Assembly: GCA_038363925.1 (NCBI GenBank)
Contig: JAQQWL010000011.1
Coordinates: 4,836,001 to 4,900,000, forward strand
Length of the DNA stretch: 64,000 nt
Direction: 5' to 3'
Source: Apiospora phragmitis
Taxonomy: Eukaryota > Ascomycota > Sordariomycetes > Amphisphaeriales > Apiosporaceae
In this document: positions 1 through 10,803 of the stretch, one piece after another
Position numbering within the stretch: the stretch's first letter is position 1
Layout of the letters: each line of letters opens with the position of its first letter
Translations under genes and position numbers: made by a program
Notes under the pieces: generated by a model
What the model was told of the DNA's origin: nothing
Databases searched by the model: none
Seen by the model: only the letters and a program-made list of their open reading frames with translations

Positions 1-26
1 GTGAGAGAGAGGAACACCAAGAGTTG

Positions 27-461
27 TCACTCCATCAATGGGTAACTGCGGCCACAAGTTTGCTTCGAATTGTGGCACGTAGCGCTCCTTCCTTCATGAT
101 AACCTCGTGGATCTGTGTATGCAACACGTGGTAGTAACTTACCGACTCTGCGCTTAACAAGCAATACGTAACCGCCAAAACCAGCAGCAATGATGAGGAG
201 GAAAGGCCAGAACTTGACAGTCTGGTTCGGGTTCTGGGGCGGTTGGGAGCTGTAGGCTCTTCGGGCAGAAGATCGGTAGGTCGGGCCGGAAATAGGGGTA
301 GTGGCTTTGGTAGTGGCAGCTCTGGAGACCCGCGACGAAGAGGAAGACGAGACAAAGGACCGAGTAGTAGCGGAGGCAGAAGAAGCGCAGAACCGGGAAG
401 AGGCCCTGGTGGCCGCCTGCCGCCAGAGTAGACGCTGCATTGTTGCTGCCCTGCTTGCCAT
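27..461 (-). CDS. small mitochondrial-type single-pass membrane protein
   Basis: Not recognised by name. The ATG at 461 has a good context (ACCATGG-like). The first ~70 residues are rich in Arg, Ser and Ala and lack acidic residues, as in a mitochondrial presequence, ending near RRAYSS. One hydrophobic segment (FWPFLLIIAAGFGGYVLLV) follows and then a basic KRRVG. Two models are possible. Read straight through, the frame ends at 27, giving about 144 aa. Alternatively a good donor GTAAGT at 142 starts an intron just after KRRV; acceptors at about 113 or 49 would give different short C-termini, and an acceptor beyond the window cannot be excluded. Role is inferred only as an inner-membrane or organelle small protein. 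Confidence 0.55.
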   Translation of the reverse strand: MASRAATMQRLLWRQAATRASSRFCASSASATTRSFVSSSSSSRVSRAATTKATTPISGPTYRSSARRAYSSQPPQNPNQTVKFWPFLLIIAAGFGGYVLLVKRRVGKLLPRVAYTDPRGYHEGRSATCHNSKQTCGRSYPLME

Positions 462-1366
462 TGGTTCCTTTTTCGAAGAGGGGGTGGTGTGGTGGGAAAA
501 TGTTGGTGTGTTGCAAGGCAATGACTTGCTGTCTGTCGTGCTGTCTGTTAGTGAGTGACGTGCCTGCTTTCGCTTCTATGCTTGCTGGCTGGCTTTCCTG
601 CACTTTTGACCTGCTTGGGCGGCTTGGCCTAATTGAGGCAAGAAGGGGACCTAAAACTTGGCTCAGTCAGGTGGGTCGGTTCTGGTTACACCCTGTTAGT
701 CGTTAGAGCATCGAGCCCAGCTGTTGCCAAAATGCGAACCTGCAAGCTGACCAGCATCAAGATCGATCGAACCATAATCAAGTGGTTTGCAAGATATACA
801 TACATTAGATACTCGATATACTCTTTAACTATACTGTTATACTGTACTTTTATGCCAAGCGATAGGGGATTTAGCAGATATACCTTTGTGAGGTCTTTGG
901 TCAGTATTCTTTGCAAGGACGAACACTAGGTAATAAACGTGCAGCTGGGATATTTTGAATCTTTTGGTGTATTCCTCGTTTGAGGCTGCAATTTGCTATG
1001 TAATAAATTCTTTTGGCTTTCTCTTCGATTGTACAGAGTTTGTAATTACATTTATATGAAAAGTTGACGGGCCTCAGCGCACATAAAGCGTTGCGCCAGG
1101 CAAATGTCGTAGCGATAGTAAAGAAGTTTCCAGGGGTTGCAGACCGCCAAAAATGTCCATCATCCCCCCGCCCAGGTATCATCCCATATAGAACGCCGTT
1201 GTTGTTCCCAAGTTAAGCAAAACTTTCCACCCTCCCAACAAATACGGACTCCATCAGCTCAGCTGGAATAAGAGGGACGTGCCTCCCATTATTTCGAGTT
1301 TCCAATCATCATTATTCATCAACTCTCTCTCCCCCCTTGCCGCCATTCAACTTGCCGAGCCTTGCT
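462..1366. other. intergenic, no gene seen
   Basis: About 0.9 kb between the upstream end of the small membrane protein and the 3' end of the four-TM protein gene. It holds the promoter of the former and the 3' region of the latter. It is AT-richer around 780-1060. Short ORFs are present in several frames but none has protein-like composition. Confidence 0.6.
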
Positions 1367-2924
1367 CTACCGGTAGACCGGCTTGTTGGCTGCGTCCGCG
1401 TACGCCTCCGGGATCGGTACAGAATCGTACTGCTGCTCGCCCAGTGCTATGAAATCAAAGTTCTGTACCGGTGCTGTAGGCGTGTCAGGGGTTCGGAGCG
1501 CCCCCGTGCCCATTCTCGGCGTCGCACTCGGTGCCTTCTTGGGCGGTGCTTGCAGGCTGAATGGCTTGCTCTCGCTCGCCGGTGAAGCAGCCTGGGCAAA
1601 CGACGACTGCGGCTCGGCCACGTTGTTGGCAGGCGTGAAGCTCGGCTGTGGCTGTTCAGAGATCTCGCCCAGAGACTTGTAGGCTGAAGGCGGGAAGCGC
1701 GGCGACAACGCATATTGCGAGAAGGCCGGCGACTTGGGTCCGAAGCCAGGGGTGTTGGGAGCCGACTGGGATCGCAGCTGCGCAAGGTACAAGTCGGAGC
1801 GAGCCCGGTCACGCATGTCCATCGACTTCGCCAGGCGGCGCTTGGTGTAGTATCGGTAGAAGATGACACTGTAGAGCGAGATGCTGATAACTTCGATAAC
1901 GACCTCAATGATGATGCAGATCAAGGTCCAGTTCTGTTACAAGTTAGTCCAGTACCTTTTCCGAGTATTGTAAAATGATCATTAGCTTACCTGAAGTCTG
2001 CACACGAGCGCGTAGTCGACCTTATCCGAGAAGACTTCGGATCGGTGATTCTGGACGCAAGCCCATCCCCACATGTCCTTGTTGCCGCTGTTATTTCTCG
2101 TAAATTGTAGGACGCCAGCAGCGATTGCCCAGATAATCATGTTGAAGATGAACCAGCCAACCGCGAACAGAGTGTAGTAGACGCCAACTTTCTCGGCTCG
2201 ATGGTGACCACCCCGGCAGTAGCCGATGAAGATGAGAACGCAGATGAACAAGTTCAGGCAAGCTGCGGCCAATACGACCTTCTGGGGCCAAGAATTCGTG
2301 TTCTCTGCCCATGGCGGGAGACCGTTCTGAGCTGGCAGTGCCTTGGTCGCGTTGAAGATGGCAAAGGAGGATGTGAGCATGGAAAGAATGATGAGACTGC
2401 AGCTGAAGTTGACGCCACGAAGCGCAAACTTGGCGAACCTCACTCTCGTCTTTATGGCCTGCAATGGAGTTAGCACGTCTATTTGATCGCATGGTCTCAA
2501 AGGCGATTAAACTAACAAGATCCTTTGCTTGCTCCTTCTCCGTGTCTTGCTCACGCTTGCCGAGGATCTCTTCTTCCCTGAACGTCGGGCTCAAGGGGTT
2601 GTCGAACCTCCTAGCGGGAGTCCCGGGGACTTTCATGGCACTCTTCAAGGGAGTCATGGGCACAGTGGATGTCGACTCTTTTGACGAAGTGTTTTCGCCA
2701 ATGTACCCGAAGCCCACATCTGCCGGTTGCGCATGTGTAGCCTCTGGTGGGTCCGCGAAGGGTCCCCTTCCGTCAACGGGCGAATGGATGGTAGTGGCCT
2801 CGGCGAACCTCGGTGTCCGCAGTTGTTTTAGTGATGATCCTGATGATGAAGATCCCTGAGAGGACGTTCGAGAAGGTGTGTAGTGTTGGACGGCGGGCCG
2901 CCTCCTATCATCGGAGGAACTCAT
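1367..2924 (-). CDS. four-transmembrane fungal membrane protein (candidate hyphal anastomosis-8-like)
   Basis: Three exons: 2517-2924, 1991-2458 and 1367-1933. Introns are 58 nt (donor GTTAGT, branch GCTAAC) and 57 nt (donor GTAAGC), both phase 0, giving 480 aa. The N-terminal ~145 residues are Ser/Pro-rich and cytosolic-looking. Four hydrophobic segments follow: one after RGVNFS, one at VVLAAACLNLFICVLIFIGYC, one at YYTLFAVGWFIFNMIIWAIAAG and one beginning LICIIIEVVIEVISISLY just after the second intron. The C-terminus is a Ser/Pro/Ala-rich tail. This topology fits fungal MARVEL-like membrane proteins. I suspect the family annotated as HAM-8 (cell fusion) in Neurospora, but that is from memory of topology, not an alignment. 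It is transcribed away from the eIF2 gamma gene across a 3.1-kb divergent spacer. Confidence 0.8.
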
Positions 2925-5900
2925 TTTGTGGTGTGTGATAGAGTAAGGATGAGATAAAGAAGGTGATGATCTATACAACCGACAACCAGGCAGTGTATAT
3001 ATGCTGCAAGAAATTGAGACTGATATGCAAGTGTTCAAGATATGGCTGAAGCAACTTGTAGGCAGGTTACGAATGGAGAGACCAGCTGTCGAGAGAAGAA
3101 AGATTTCCCAGGGCTGAGCACCTGGGGCCAGAGGTGATTTTGTGTAGTCGCCGGTCTGGTGTATGTACCACCCAACCTATCTCAAGAAGCCGCTGCATGG
3201 GCCCGTTAGTTGTGGAGGTCATGCCATGCAAGAGTCAATGAGATTTGCTCACAAGGAACAGGCCTGGTGGGGAGGCCGGTGATGAACTCTGATAGGGCGG
3301 CTAGAACAACGCTCCAATCTCTGAGTGGGCGATACGTCCAAATAGACGCCCACGGGGTGACGGAGTGGCCCCGCGCTGCTTGTCCCGTTCTTTCGATCGT
3401 TAGATCGTTAGATCGCGAAACCTCGGGTCAAACTGTCAGGCGGTTGCTGCAATGCTCGTTGTCACAGACTGCAAGTTTGGGGTGAACTCGAGAACAGAAG
3501 CGGGAGTCACAGTCGTTGGCCGGTAAGATGGGAAAAGGCTGGGTATATTAGAGACCAGAGATGAGGGGCAGCTTGTCAATCACTATGGATGGATGGATTT
3601 ACGTGGACGACTGTTAATAAGAGCAACGTCCGGCTGCAAAGTACTCTGGACACTGCATGTTACTCGCCCGCCGGCTTACCGAAATACACTTATATCAAGC
3701 AGCATATTGGAGGAGGGTGCACTCGCCCCCCGGGAATTGGCAGTGGGAGCCATTTGGGCGGTACGATTTTTTCTGACGCGCATTGGCGCCCTGGTCAGTC
3801 ATTGCAGCCAACAGTTGTCGAGCATGCCAAGTGCGAATCAAATACGACAGCCATTCGGGGGTTCTGGCAGCTTGGTGTGGTCAATTCTGCCAAAACTAGT
3901 GCGAGGACGAGAACAAGAGCTGCCGTCGGCAGGTGTTGTCTTAAGTCAAGCTGAGGGGGAGGACGTGAGAAGCGAGGTATTCGCATATGGTTGGATGTGC
4001 GGTTGGATGCAATCAACCAACCAGAGCAGGGCTTGGAGCGCCTCGATATACCCTTGTCGCTGATCTGCAGGCATGATAGGTCGACGAGCTCCACGACCCC
4101 TGCGGAGACTCAGGCCCTGTGGCCAATCAGAGAGCAGTTTCATGTGATGCGGCCTGTCCATGTTGCATGGGGTCGCAAACATGGGCGGTAAGCTGAGCAG
4201 AGCACCAGGTAGGGTTGCGCCAACCTTCTGTTTGTTGGCTTCACCTTGGATTTCGTTTCTTTCTCGTCTCTCTGTATGAGGGAGATGAAGTCCAAACCAA
4301 CCGTGACTGCACAAACAATACCAGTCAACAGAAAGTGACCGGCATCGTACGTTCAACTCTATCAGTTGAACTAGGATCCAAGCTTGATAAATCATATCCA
4401 TGAGGGGTGCTCTCAACTCGTCTGTAAGGTGTCCAGTGTGATACCACCTTGATGTTGCAATGTGTGCACACTTTCGCTGCTCGTAAGCTGCCAACCAGCT
4501 ATTTTGAGAAGCGAAAGTACAGCAGCTTGTTGCAACCCAAGAGGCGACGCCGTTTACAAAATAGTGGGAGGTCGTGGACTGTAAGCCGGCCAAATTTGCA
4601 TACAGAATAAGCACTAGAAAACTCCCCTCTGTCCTCATTGGAAAATCCAATTAATCAACCGGGTGAATTCGTCCAGACTCTCGGGGAGGTCAAGAGCGAA
4701 AAGGGCATCCTTCCTGTCCCATGGTGGGTGACATTGGCAATTGAAATGGTGGTGTTCCTGCTGTGCCGCTCAGATTTCTGCGATTATTGAGTCGGCAGAG
4801 CTCTTTCTGGTCTGTGCCTAAAGGAATTAGCCCAGTTTTTGAAGGTTGCGTTCGGGGACAAAATTGGTTTATTTTTAGCTACAGCCAACCCTCCCCATTT
4901 GAAGGTCTAGAATCGCTAGGATCGTAAGTTGACCTACGGGAACATCTTCAAGGCCGGCCTCCAGCAACCACCACCGAGACCATGTGTTTGTCGCTTCGAG
5001 ATATTCTGCAGAAATCAGAGGCATGGGATAGATATATTTATCTCATGTCATCATTACTTACCATTTCGACATCCCGCAACCACCAAAGAGTGGTGGAGGG
5101 TCTTTATGGCCAACCAAATTTAGACATCTTTGTTGACTTACCTGAAGGCCAAAAAATTATAACCCGACGGGCTTGGCCAGGATTGCTGTGCTCAGAACCA
5201 CGCTCACAGAGCCAGGCGAACATGGCATTGATAAAATCGCCATAACCACATGGGTCGAAGCCAGGGACTAATTCCTTGCCAGCTGATCTATAACCCTATC
5301 TCTCGGGACTCAACCAAGCGCATACAGATCGGCTCTGCTTCTTGTGTCAGTGATGTAGATAGCGGCTGTCTGGCATCAATCTGGTTGATGGATAGCAGTC
5401 GACCACTTTGAATGGTGTTATGGATTTCACATATTCAGGGCACTTATTTCGCCATCCGAGGCCGACGTGCTATTCGACATAAAACAAAACGCTCTGTAGC
5501 CTTATCAGCCATCGTGTCATGCGTTCCACTAGGTTATCCAAGAACCTCAGAGCCTGGCACTCTTGTTCAAACGTATGCTTTCAGAGTACGTATGATACCC
5601 ATGGGTTGTATAGTTCTAGAAACAAAGTCATTATGAGCCCATCACAATGGGTTGCTTGTATGAAAGAGACCTGCTGTCTATAAGTATCAGTAGCATCGTC
5701 AATGCAATCATTTGGCACAGCAATACTTAATTCAGCCCTAAGCAACATAACCAAACACGTTGTAAGGTGTATTCCAGGGAGTCGATATTCTACTGCATCG
5801 ATTACTTCAGGTTCGTCATATTGAAGAGTCTGTGGCTTGATGTTGTGGCTGGAAGTGCGTAAGCCCCATTATCCATAGTGGGGTAATGCCCCTCGGTTCA

Positions 5901-6068
5901 CTTTGAGTCATCGCTACTACGAGCGCCAATCCATGATTGTAGATGCACACTAAATTTGAAGAAAATCAAGACCTCCAACCCACCACCTCAAATCCGACCC
6001 AAGCTTGGCCAGTAAAGTTGCCTCCACCACAACCTCACTTCTCTGTCGCAACCTATCGCACCGCAATC
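2925..6068. other. 3.1-kb divergent intergenic region, no supported gene
   Basis: Separates the divergent starts of the four-TM protein (minus) and eIF2 gamma (plus). The longest open frame (3946-4650, minus, 234 codons) has no recognisable domain, an amino-acid mix like random translation and no spliced partner, so it is not called a gene. No tRNA or 5S signature was found. Long promoter and 5' UTR are the simplest explanation. Confidence 0.55.
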
Positions 6069-7682
6069 ATGGCGACTACCAGCGACAAATTCGGCAACGA
6101 TGTAGCCGAGTCCGACTCCGGCTCCGACAATGAGTCCGTCCACGAGGGAGGAGCTGAGGGAGCTGCCGAGGAGCAGCAGGAAGAGCAGCCTCTCAAGTCA
6201 GCCATGAAGAAGACCCCGATGGTTGCGCCCCCGCCTGTCCAAAGACCAGAGCTGCCTCCCCAGACCGACCCGAAAGATCTCGATGTTAACTCGTTAACGC
6301 CCCTCACACCTGAAATTATCGCACGCCAAGCAACCATCAATATTGGCACCATCGGCCACGTCGCCCACGGAAAGTCCACAGTTGTCAAGGCCATCTCCGG
6401 CGTCCAGACCGTTCGTTTCAAGAACGAGCTGATCCGAAACATTACCATCAAGTTGGGTTATGCCAACGCCAAGATCTACAAGTGCGACAACCAAGAGTGC
6501 CCGCGGCCTACGTGCTTCAGAAGCTACAAGAGCGAGAAGGAAGTCGACCCGCCGTGTGAGCGCGAGGGATGCAGCGGCACCTACCGGCTGTTGCGCCATG
6601 TCTCCTTCGTTGATTGCCCTGGTCACGATATCCTCATGAGCACCATGTTGTCGGGTGCCGCCGTCATGGACGCCGCTCTGCTGCTGATCGCAGGTAACGA
6701 GTCTGTACCCCAGCCTCAAACCTCGGAGCATTTGGCCGCTATCGAGATCATGAAGCTGGACAAGATCATCATCCTTCAGAATAAGGTCGATCTGATGCGG
6801 GAAGAAGCCGCTCTACAGCACTACCAGTCCATCCTGAAGTTCGTCCGAGGCACGCCCGCTGCCAAGTCCCCCATCATCCCCATTTCTGCCCAACTGAAGT
6901 TCAACATCGATGCTATCAACGAGGCCATTGTCAACACCATCCCTGTCCCCCCAGAGACTTCACCCAGGATCCCCACATGATGGTTATTCGATCTTTCGAT
7001 GTCAACAAGCCTGGTGCCGAGATTGAGGACCTGAAGGGTGGAGTTGCTGGTGGAAGTATTCTCCATGGTGTATTGAAGCTGGGAGATGAGATTGAGATTC
7101 GCCCAGGTATTGTCACACGAGATGACAAGGGTAATCTGCAGTGCAAGCCCATCGTGAGCAGAATCGTCTCGCTCAACTCCGAGTTCAACGACCTCAAGTA
7201 CGCCGTTCCAGGTGGCTTGATTGGTGTTGGTACGAGGATCGACCCTACCTGTGCAGAGCCGATCGTCTTGTTGGTTTCGTCCTGGGTCTCAAGGGCCGTC
7301 TTCCTGCCATTTACAGCGAAATCGAGGTCAACTTCTACTTGCTCAAGAGACTGCTTGGTGTTCGGACGGCGGATGGCAAGCAGGCCAAGGTTGCCAAGCT
7401 GGCTAAGAACGAGGTTCTCATGGTCAACATTGGCTCAACATCGACTGGTGCTAAGGTTGCGGCTATCAAGCAGGATGCCGCCAAGTTGTCTCTGACATCG
7501 CCTGCATGCACAAACCTCGGAGAGAAGATTGCGCTTTCTCGGCGTATCGAGAAGCATTGGCGTCTGATCGGTTGGGCAACTATTACTGCGTAAGAAACCC
7601 CTCCCCTTATTCACTTATCTATAAAGCAGCTGTACTGACTGAACTATTTAGTGGAAACACCCTTGAGCCTATCATGTCGTAA
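6069..7682 (+). CDS. GCD11: translation initiation factor eIF2 gamma subunit, two frame breaks in this sequence
   Basis: The gamma subunit of eIF2 binds GTP and Met-tRNAi and delivers it to the 40S subunit. The ATG at 6069 follows TCATGGCG context; the frame is open further upstream, but the extra residues are not family-like. Visible motifs: G1 GHVAHGKST, zinc-ribbon cysteines ([11 protein letters not shown] and PPCEREGC), G3 DCPGHD, G4 NKVD, then domains II and III. A 62-nt intron (7590-7651) precedes a last exon that ends in EPIMS. Two single bases appear to be missing: one C in the C6 run 6947-6952 (after IPVPP) and one C at 7248-7249 (before CRADRLVGF). Adding one base at each site makes the coding length 1,554 nt (517 aa), close to yeast Gcd11 (527 aa). 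The gene is essential and single-copy in fungi, so base-calling error is favoured over a pseudogene. Confidence 0.95.
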
Positions 7683-9495
7683 TTGCTATATACGCATCAC
7701 CGACCACCAGATACAGGCGGAGACACTGGCTCACATGTATGTAGACAGTAGTATGAAACATCAGGTAGATAAAAAGGCGACATTCATGCTTCTCATTTAC
7801 CCTTGTCTTTCAGTGATTGGAACGTTTCGTGAAACGCGGTCTTCCAGATTTTCGGACCGGCCATGGGATTCATAAGATAGATATACGATACTAAAGCCTA
7901 TATAAAACAGCCACGTAGAGCAAGTCAGGTGATGCATGCCCTGGGAAGATACTGAAGCCATTGATATCCAGGTAAATGATCAACAGCAAAGGAAAGGGTG
8001 AATGTGCCACAGTTTTGGCTACAACACTGACAAAGTCGTCGCTTGCCTAATCTGAACCAATATCTTTTTATATGTATCCAATAGACCCTCCAATGCAAGC
8101 CTCCGAGACCAAGCATTCGTCATTAGCTACACTATACTAGATCGGACAGTGCTACATACAATGCGGCCTGTGGAATTATGATGGCCGCACGGAGGGTCTA
8201 GGTGAGATCCGGGCCGGGGTCCCGCCGTCGACGGGTTTTCGCTGGCCTGGGGCGACGGCTTCGAGGGCACAGCGCGTGGGGACCTGCCCAGGGCCGAGAC
8301 CTGACTCTTCACCGCGAGCACGTCGCACTCGGATGGCGCGGTCAGCTTCGTACCTACAACAATCAGTCCAGCTAGCTGTCGAGGCAGCGGTGTACAACTG
8401 AGGAAAGAACTCGGCTCGAGTTGTTTAGCGATGCTGCGAACACAGAACAGCCACAGGTGAGAAAGATTGAAAGAGAGTGAGACGATCCTTTCTCGTATAT
8501 GCCAGAAGCAGCAGTCACACTCTCCCACCGAGGACGAGAATCCCGTCCCCGCCTCCACTTCCCAGAAGTCGGGCTATGGGGCGGTGAAGCCTGAACCACT
8601 GAAATACTACCTGATGCCCTCTGCCCGGCCTGCATCGTTAACAATAGTATCGATCTCATGTACGCTCAAAGTGGCGGCTACTGATGAAGTGGCAGCCGAC
8701 TGATGCAAGACATCTCTGTTCAGCCACCGCTCCGGCCACCGCTCCGAGACGGAACCACAAAAAGAGGCATGCCCTTTTGGGAATAACAGGGCCCCAGAAC
8801 CACGGACCGCACAAGTGACACTTGGTGAATAGGGATGATGAATTACATAGGAGGCATTATGAAAGGTACAGCGAGAGCTGTAGTGATCATCCGGAGGCTG
8901 GTGGGTGTCTCGAGGGGCGTTGCCGGGCCACCGATTCATCCTGTCGTCCCATGCGTACATATAAGGCTGGACGTGGACCCTTGCTCTGCTATTGACGTGA
9001 CTCACAACCCACAAGCCCCCGGGTCGTATTACAACGTGTTTGCGTAGATTCAATATCCGGATCGAAATGCTAAGGCTTCCCGTCTGCTTTCAACGGGGCC
9101 CACCGGTAGCGAAAGGCATTATGTGTACATAGCTGTGTCGCCTCCTTTTTTAAATTAACAAATTTCACTATCGAGACCCGCCGCCAAGTATTGGCCCTGC
9201 CCTTATTGCATTACGGCTCTTCCGTGCCCTCGATGCCTCCATAAAGTAAAATAGAACTTCAAATAGGTATAGAAACGCAATATTGTGCTCGGCGCATATA
9301 TGCGCTCTGTGCTTGGCCGAGCCCGACACCATATACTAGCAGAAGAAGCAAGGACAGAATGGCGGCATGGTATATCACGTATCTTGGATGATTGTTGTAT
9401 TGTACAGCTCTTTATACATAGGTCTACATCCAGACACTGAGGGTCCTGCTTTGTACAGATGGCTATACAGTGAGATGCGACTTTCGAGTCTATGT
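7683..9495. other. convergent 3' spacer, GC-rich patch near 8.2 kb
   Basis: 1.8 kb between the converging 3' ends of eIF2 gamma and uL2m. A patch at about 8170-8360 is clearly GC-richer than its surroundings and stays open in more than one minus-strand frame. It could be an eroded exon or a short unannotated gene, but no motif supports a call. The rest is AT-rich UTR-like sequence. Confidence 0.4.
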
Positions 9496-10803
9496 CTATG
9501 CCTGCCTGCCCTTCTTGTCTCTGCGCTTTCCGTGGTTGCGTACTCTGGGAATAACAACCCATTTGTTGACATTGCTTGTTCTGCGTGTCTTTTTTCCACC
9601 TTTGGCCTGAAGTATGGGTCAGCTATGACAGGGATCTGAGCGAAGTTGAGAAGGCAACGTACCAGTCGTCCCCATGGACTGACGGGGTTTCGGTTACCCT
9701 TCGACTTACCACGGCCACCACCGTGGGGATGGTCGACTGCAAATACCATTAGCAACGAGACATACGGGAAAACGGTGGAACGGAAACATACCCTTGTTCA
9801 TGGCCACACCACGCACTGTAGGCCTTATGTTCAACCATCGACTTCTTCCAGCCTTACCAAGTTGCCGGTACGCGTGATGGGGGTTGCTGGCCACTCCGAC
9901 AGTGGCACATGCGTCTTTGCTGCACTTTCTGACTTCACCACTCTGCAATCGGACGTTGACATACTTGCCCGTCACAACCTTCACACCGTCTGCTGTGGTC
10001 TCTTCCTCTTTGGAGTCCACGACGGCGTAGGTACCGGCACTTCTACAGAAGACGGCCTTGCCTTTGGGGTGCGAGCCAACATTGAAGACCGGTGTGCCAA
10101 CTGGAATAAGATGGAGCGGAAGACAGTTGCCTCGATGGGCAGTCTTGGCAGCCAGAATACCCGGATCGATGTTACCACCCATGCTAGCTAGAAGGTCCTC
10201 GGGAATTCCAGATCGGTAGCTCTGCACAACGTCTCCAGTCCTCGTCCCGTCCGGTGCGATGATATAAGACTTCTTGCCGGTGAGCTCTTCGGTCAGAAGC
10301 GCAATGTGGGCGCTGCGATTCGGATCGTACTCGATACGTTCGACGATATGCGGTCCGGGGGCCCAGCGGGAAAAGTCGACAGTGCGTATCCTGCGTTTGT
10401 GACCACCTCCGCGATGTCTCACAGTAATGCGGCCATGACAGTTCCTACCGCCCTTGCCCATTCCCTTCTTGGGGAAGGTCAATGGGAGGAATGGCCGGCC
10501 TTTCCATAAGTGGTCGTTGATGGGCCGTTTGAGATGCCGCACACCGGGGGTTCGGGGCTTATAGGTTCGCAAGATGACAGTCGCTTGGCGGTCTTGCGGA
10601 GACCGAGGTTTCTCTGCGGCGAAGCTGCTCGGGCTGGGGACGCTGGTCGTAACAGGCTCAACGCCAGTTTGGATCTGGGCGGAATAGCGGCGGACAAATG
10701 CTGCGCTCGGCGACCGTTGGCAGCTCGCCAGCACTGAGCGAGGCGCTTTTTTGGCGAACAGCCTTGGTTGCCACATCATGGCACGCCAGCCAACAGCTGC
10801 CAC
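9496..10803 (-). CDS. RML2: mitochondrial large-subunit ribosomal protein uL2m
   Basis: A protein of the mitoribosome large subunit next to the peptidyl-transferase centre. Three exons: 9792-10803, 9663-9736 and 9496-9606; introns of 55 nt (donor GTATGT, branch GCTAATG) and 56 nt (donor GTACGT). Total 398 aa. The N-terminal ~85 residues look like a mitochondrial presequence. L2 landmarks follow in order: [47 protein letters not shown] and, across the first intron, [13 protein letters not shown], the conserved L2 loop with its key His. The second splice restores the basic tail ([12 protein letters not shown]). An internal Met at residue 9 is an alternative start. It is transcribed divergently from the cyclin gene across about 2 kb. 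Confidence 0.96.

Noticed and set aside
1167..1215. 5S rRNA-like string (GTTCCCAAGTTAAGC)
   Set aside because: Only a short match to the loop region; the conserved fungal 5S start and internal promoter blocks are absent.
3946..4650. 234-codon minus-strand open frame
   Set aside because: No domain, no start context, random-like composition rich in Cys/Trp/His, and no splice partner; long chance frame in a promoter region.
6053..6731. Minus-strand frames opposite eIF2 gamma
   Set aside because: Antisense shadows; eIF2 gamma motifs are explicit on the plus strand.
6069..7682. eIF2 gamma as a true pseudogene
   Set aside because: All domains are intact apart from two one-base breaks, and the same kind of break hits several other conserved genes, so error is more likely. 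Not excluded without reads.
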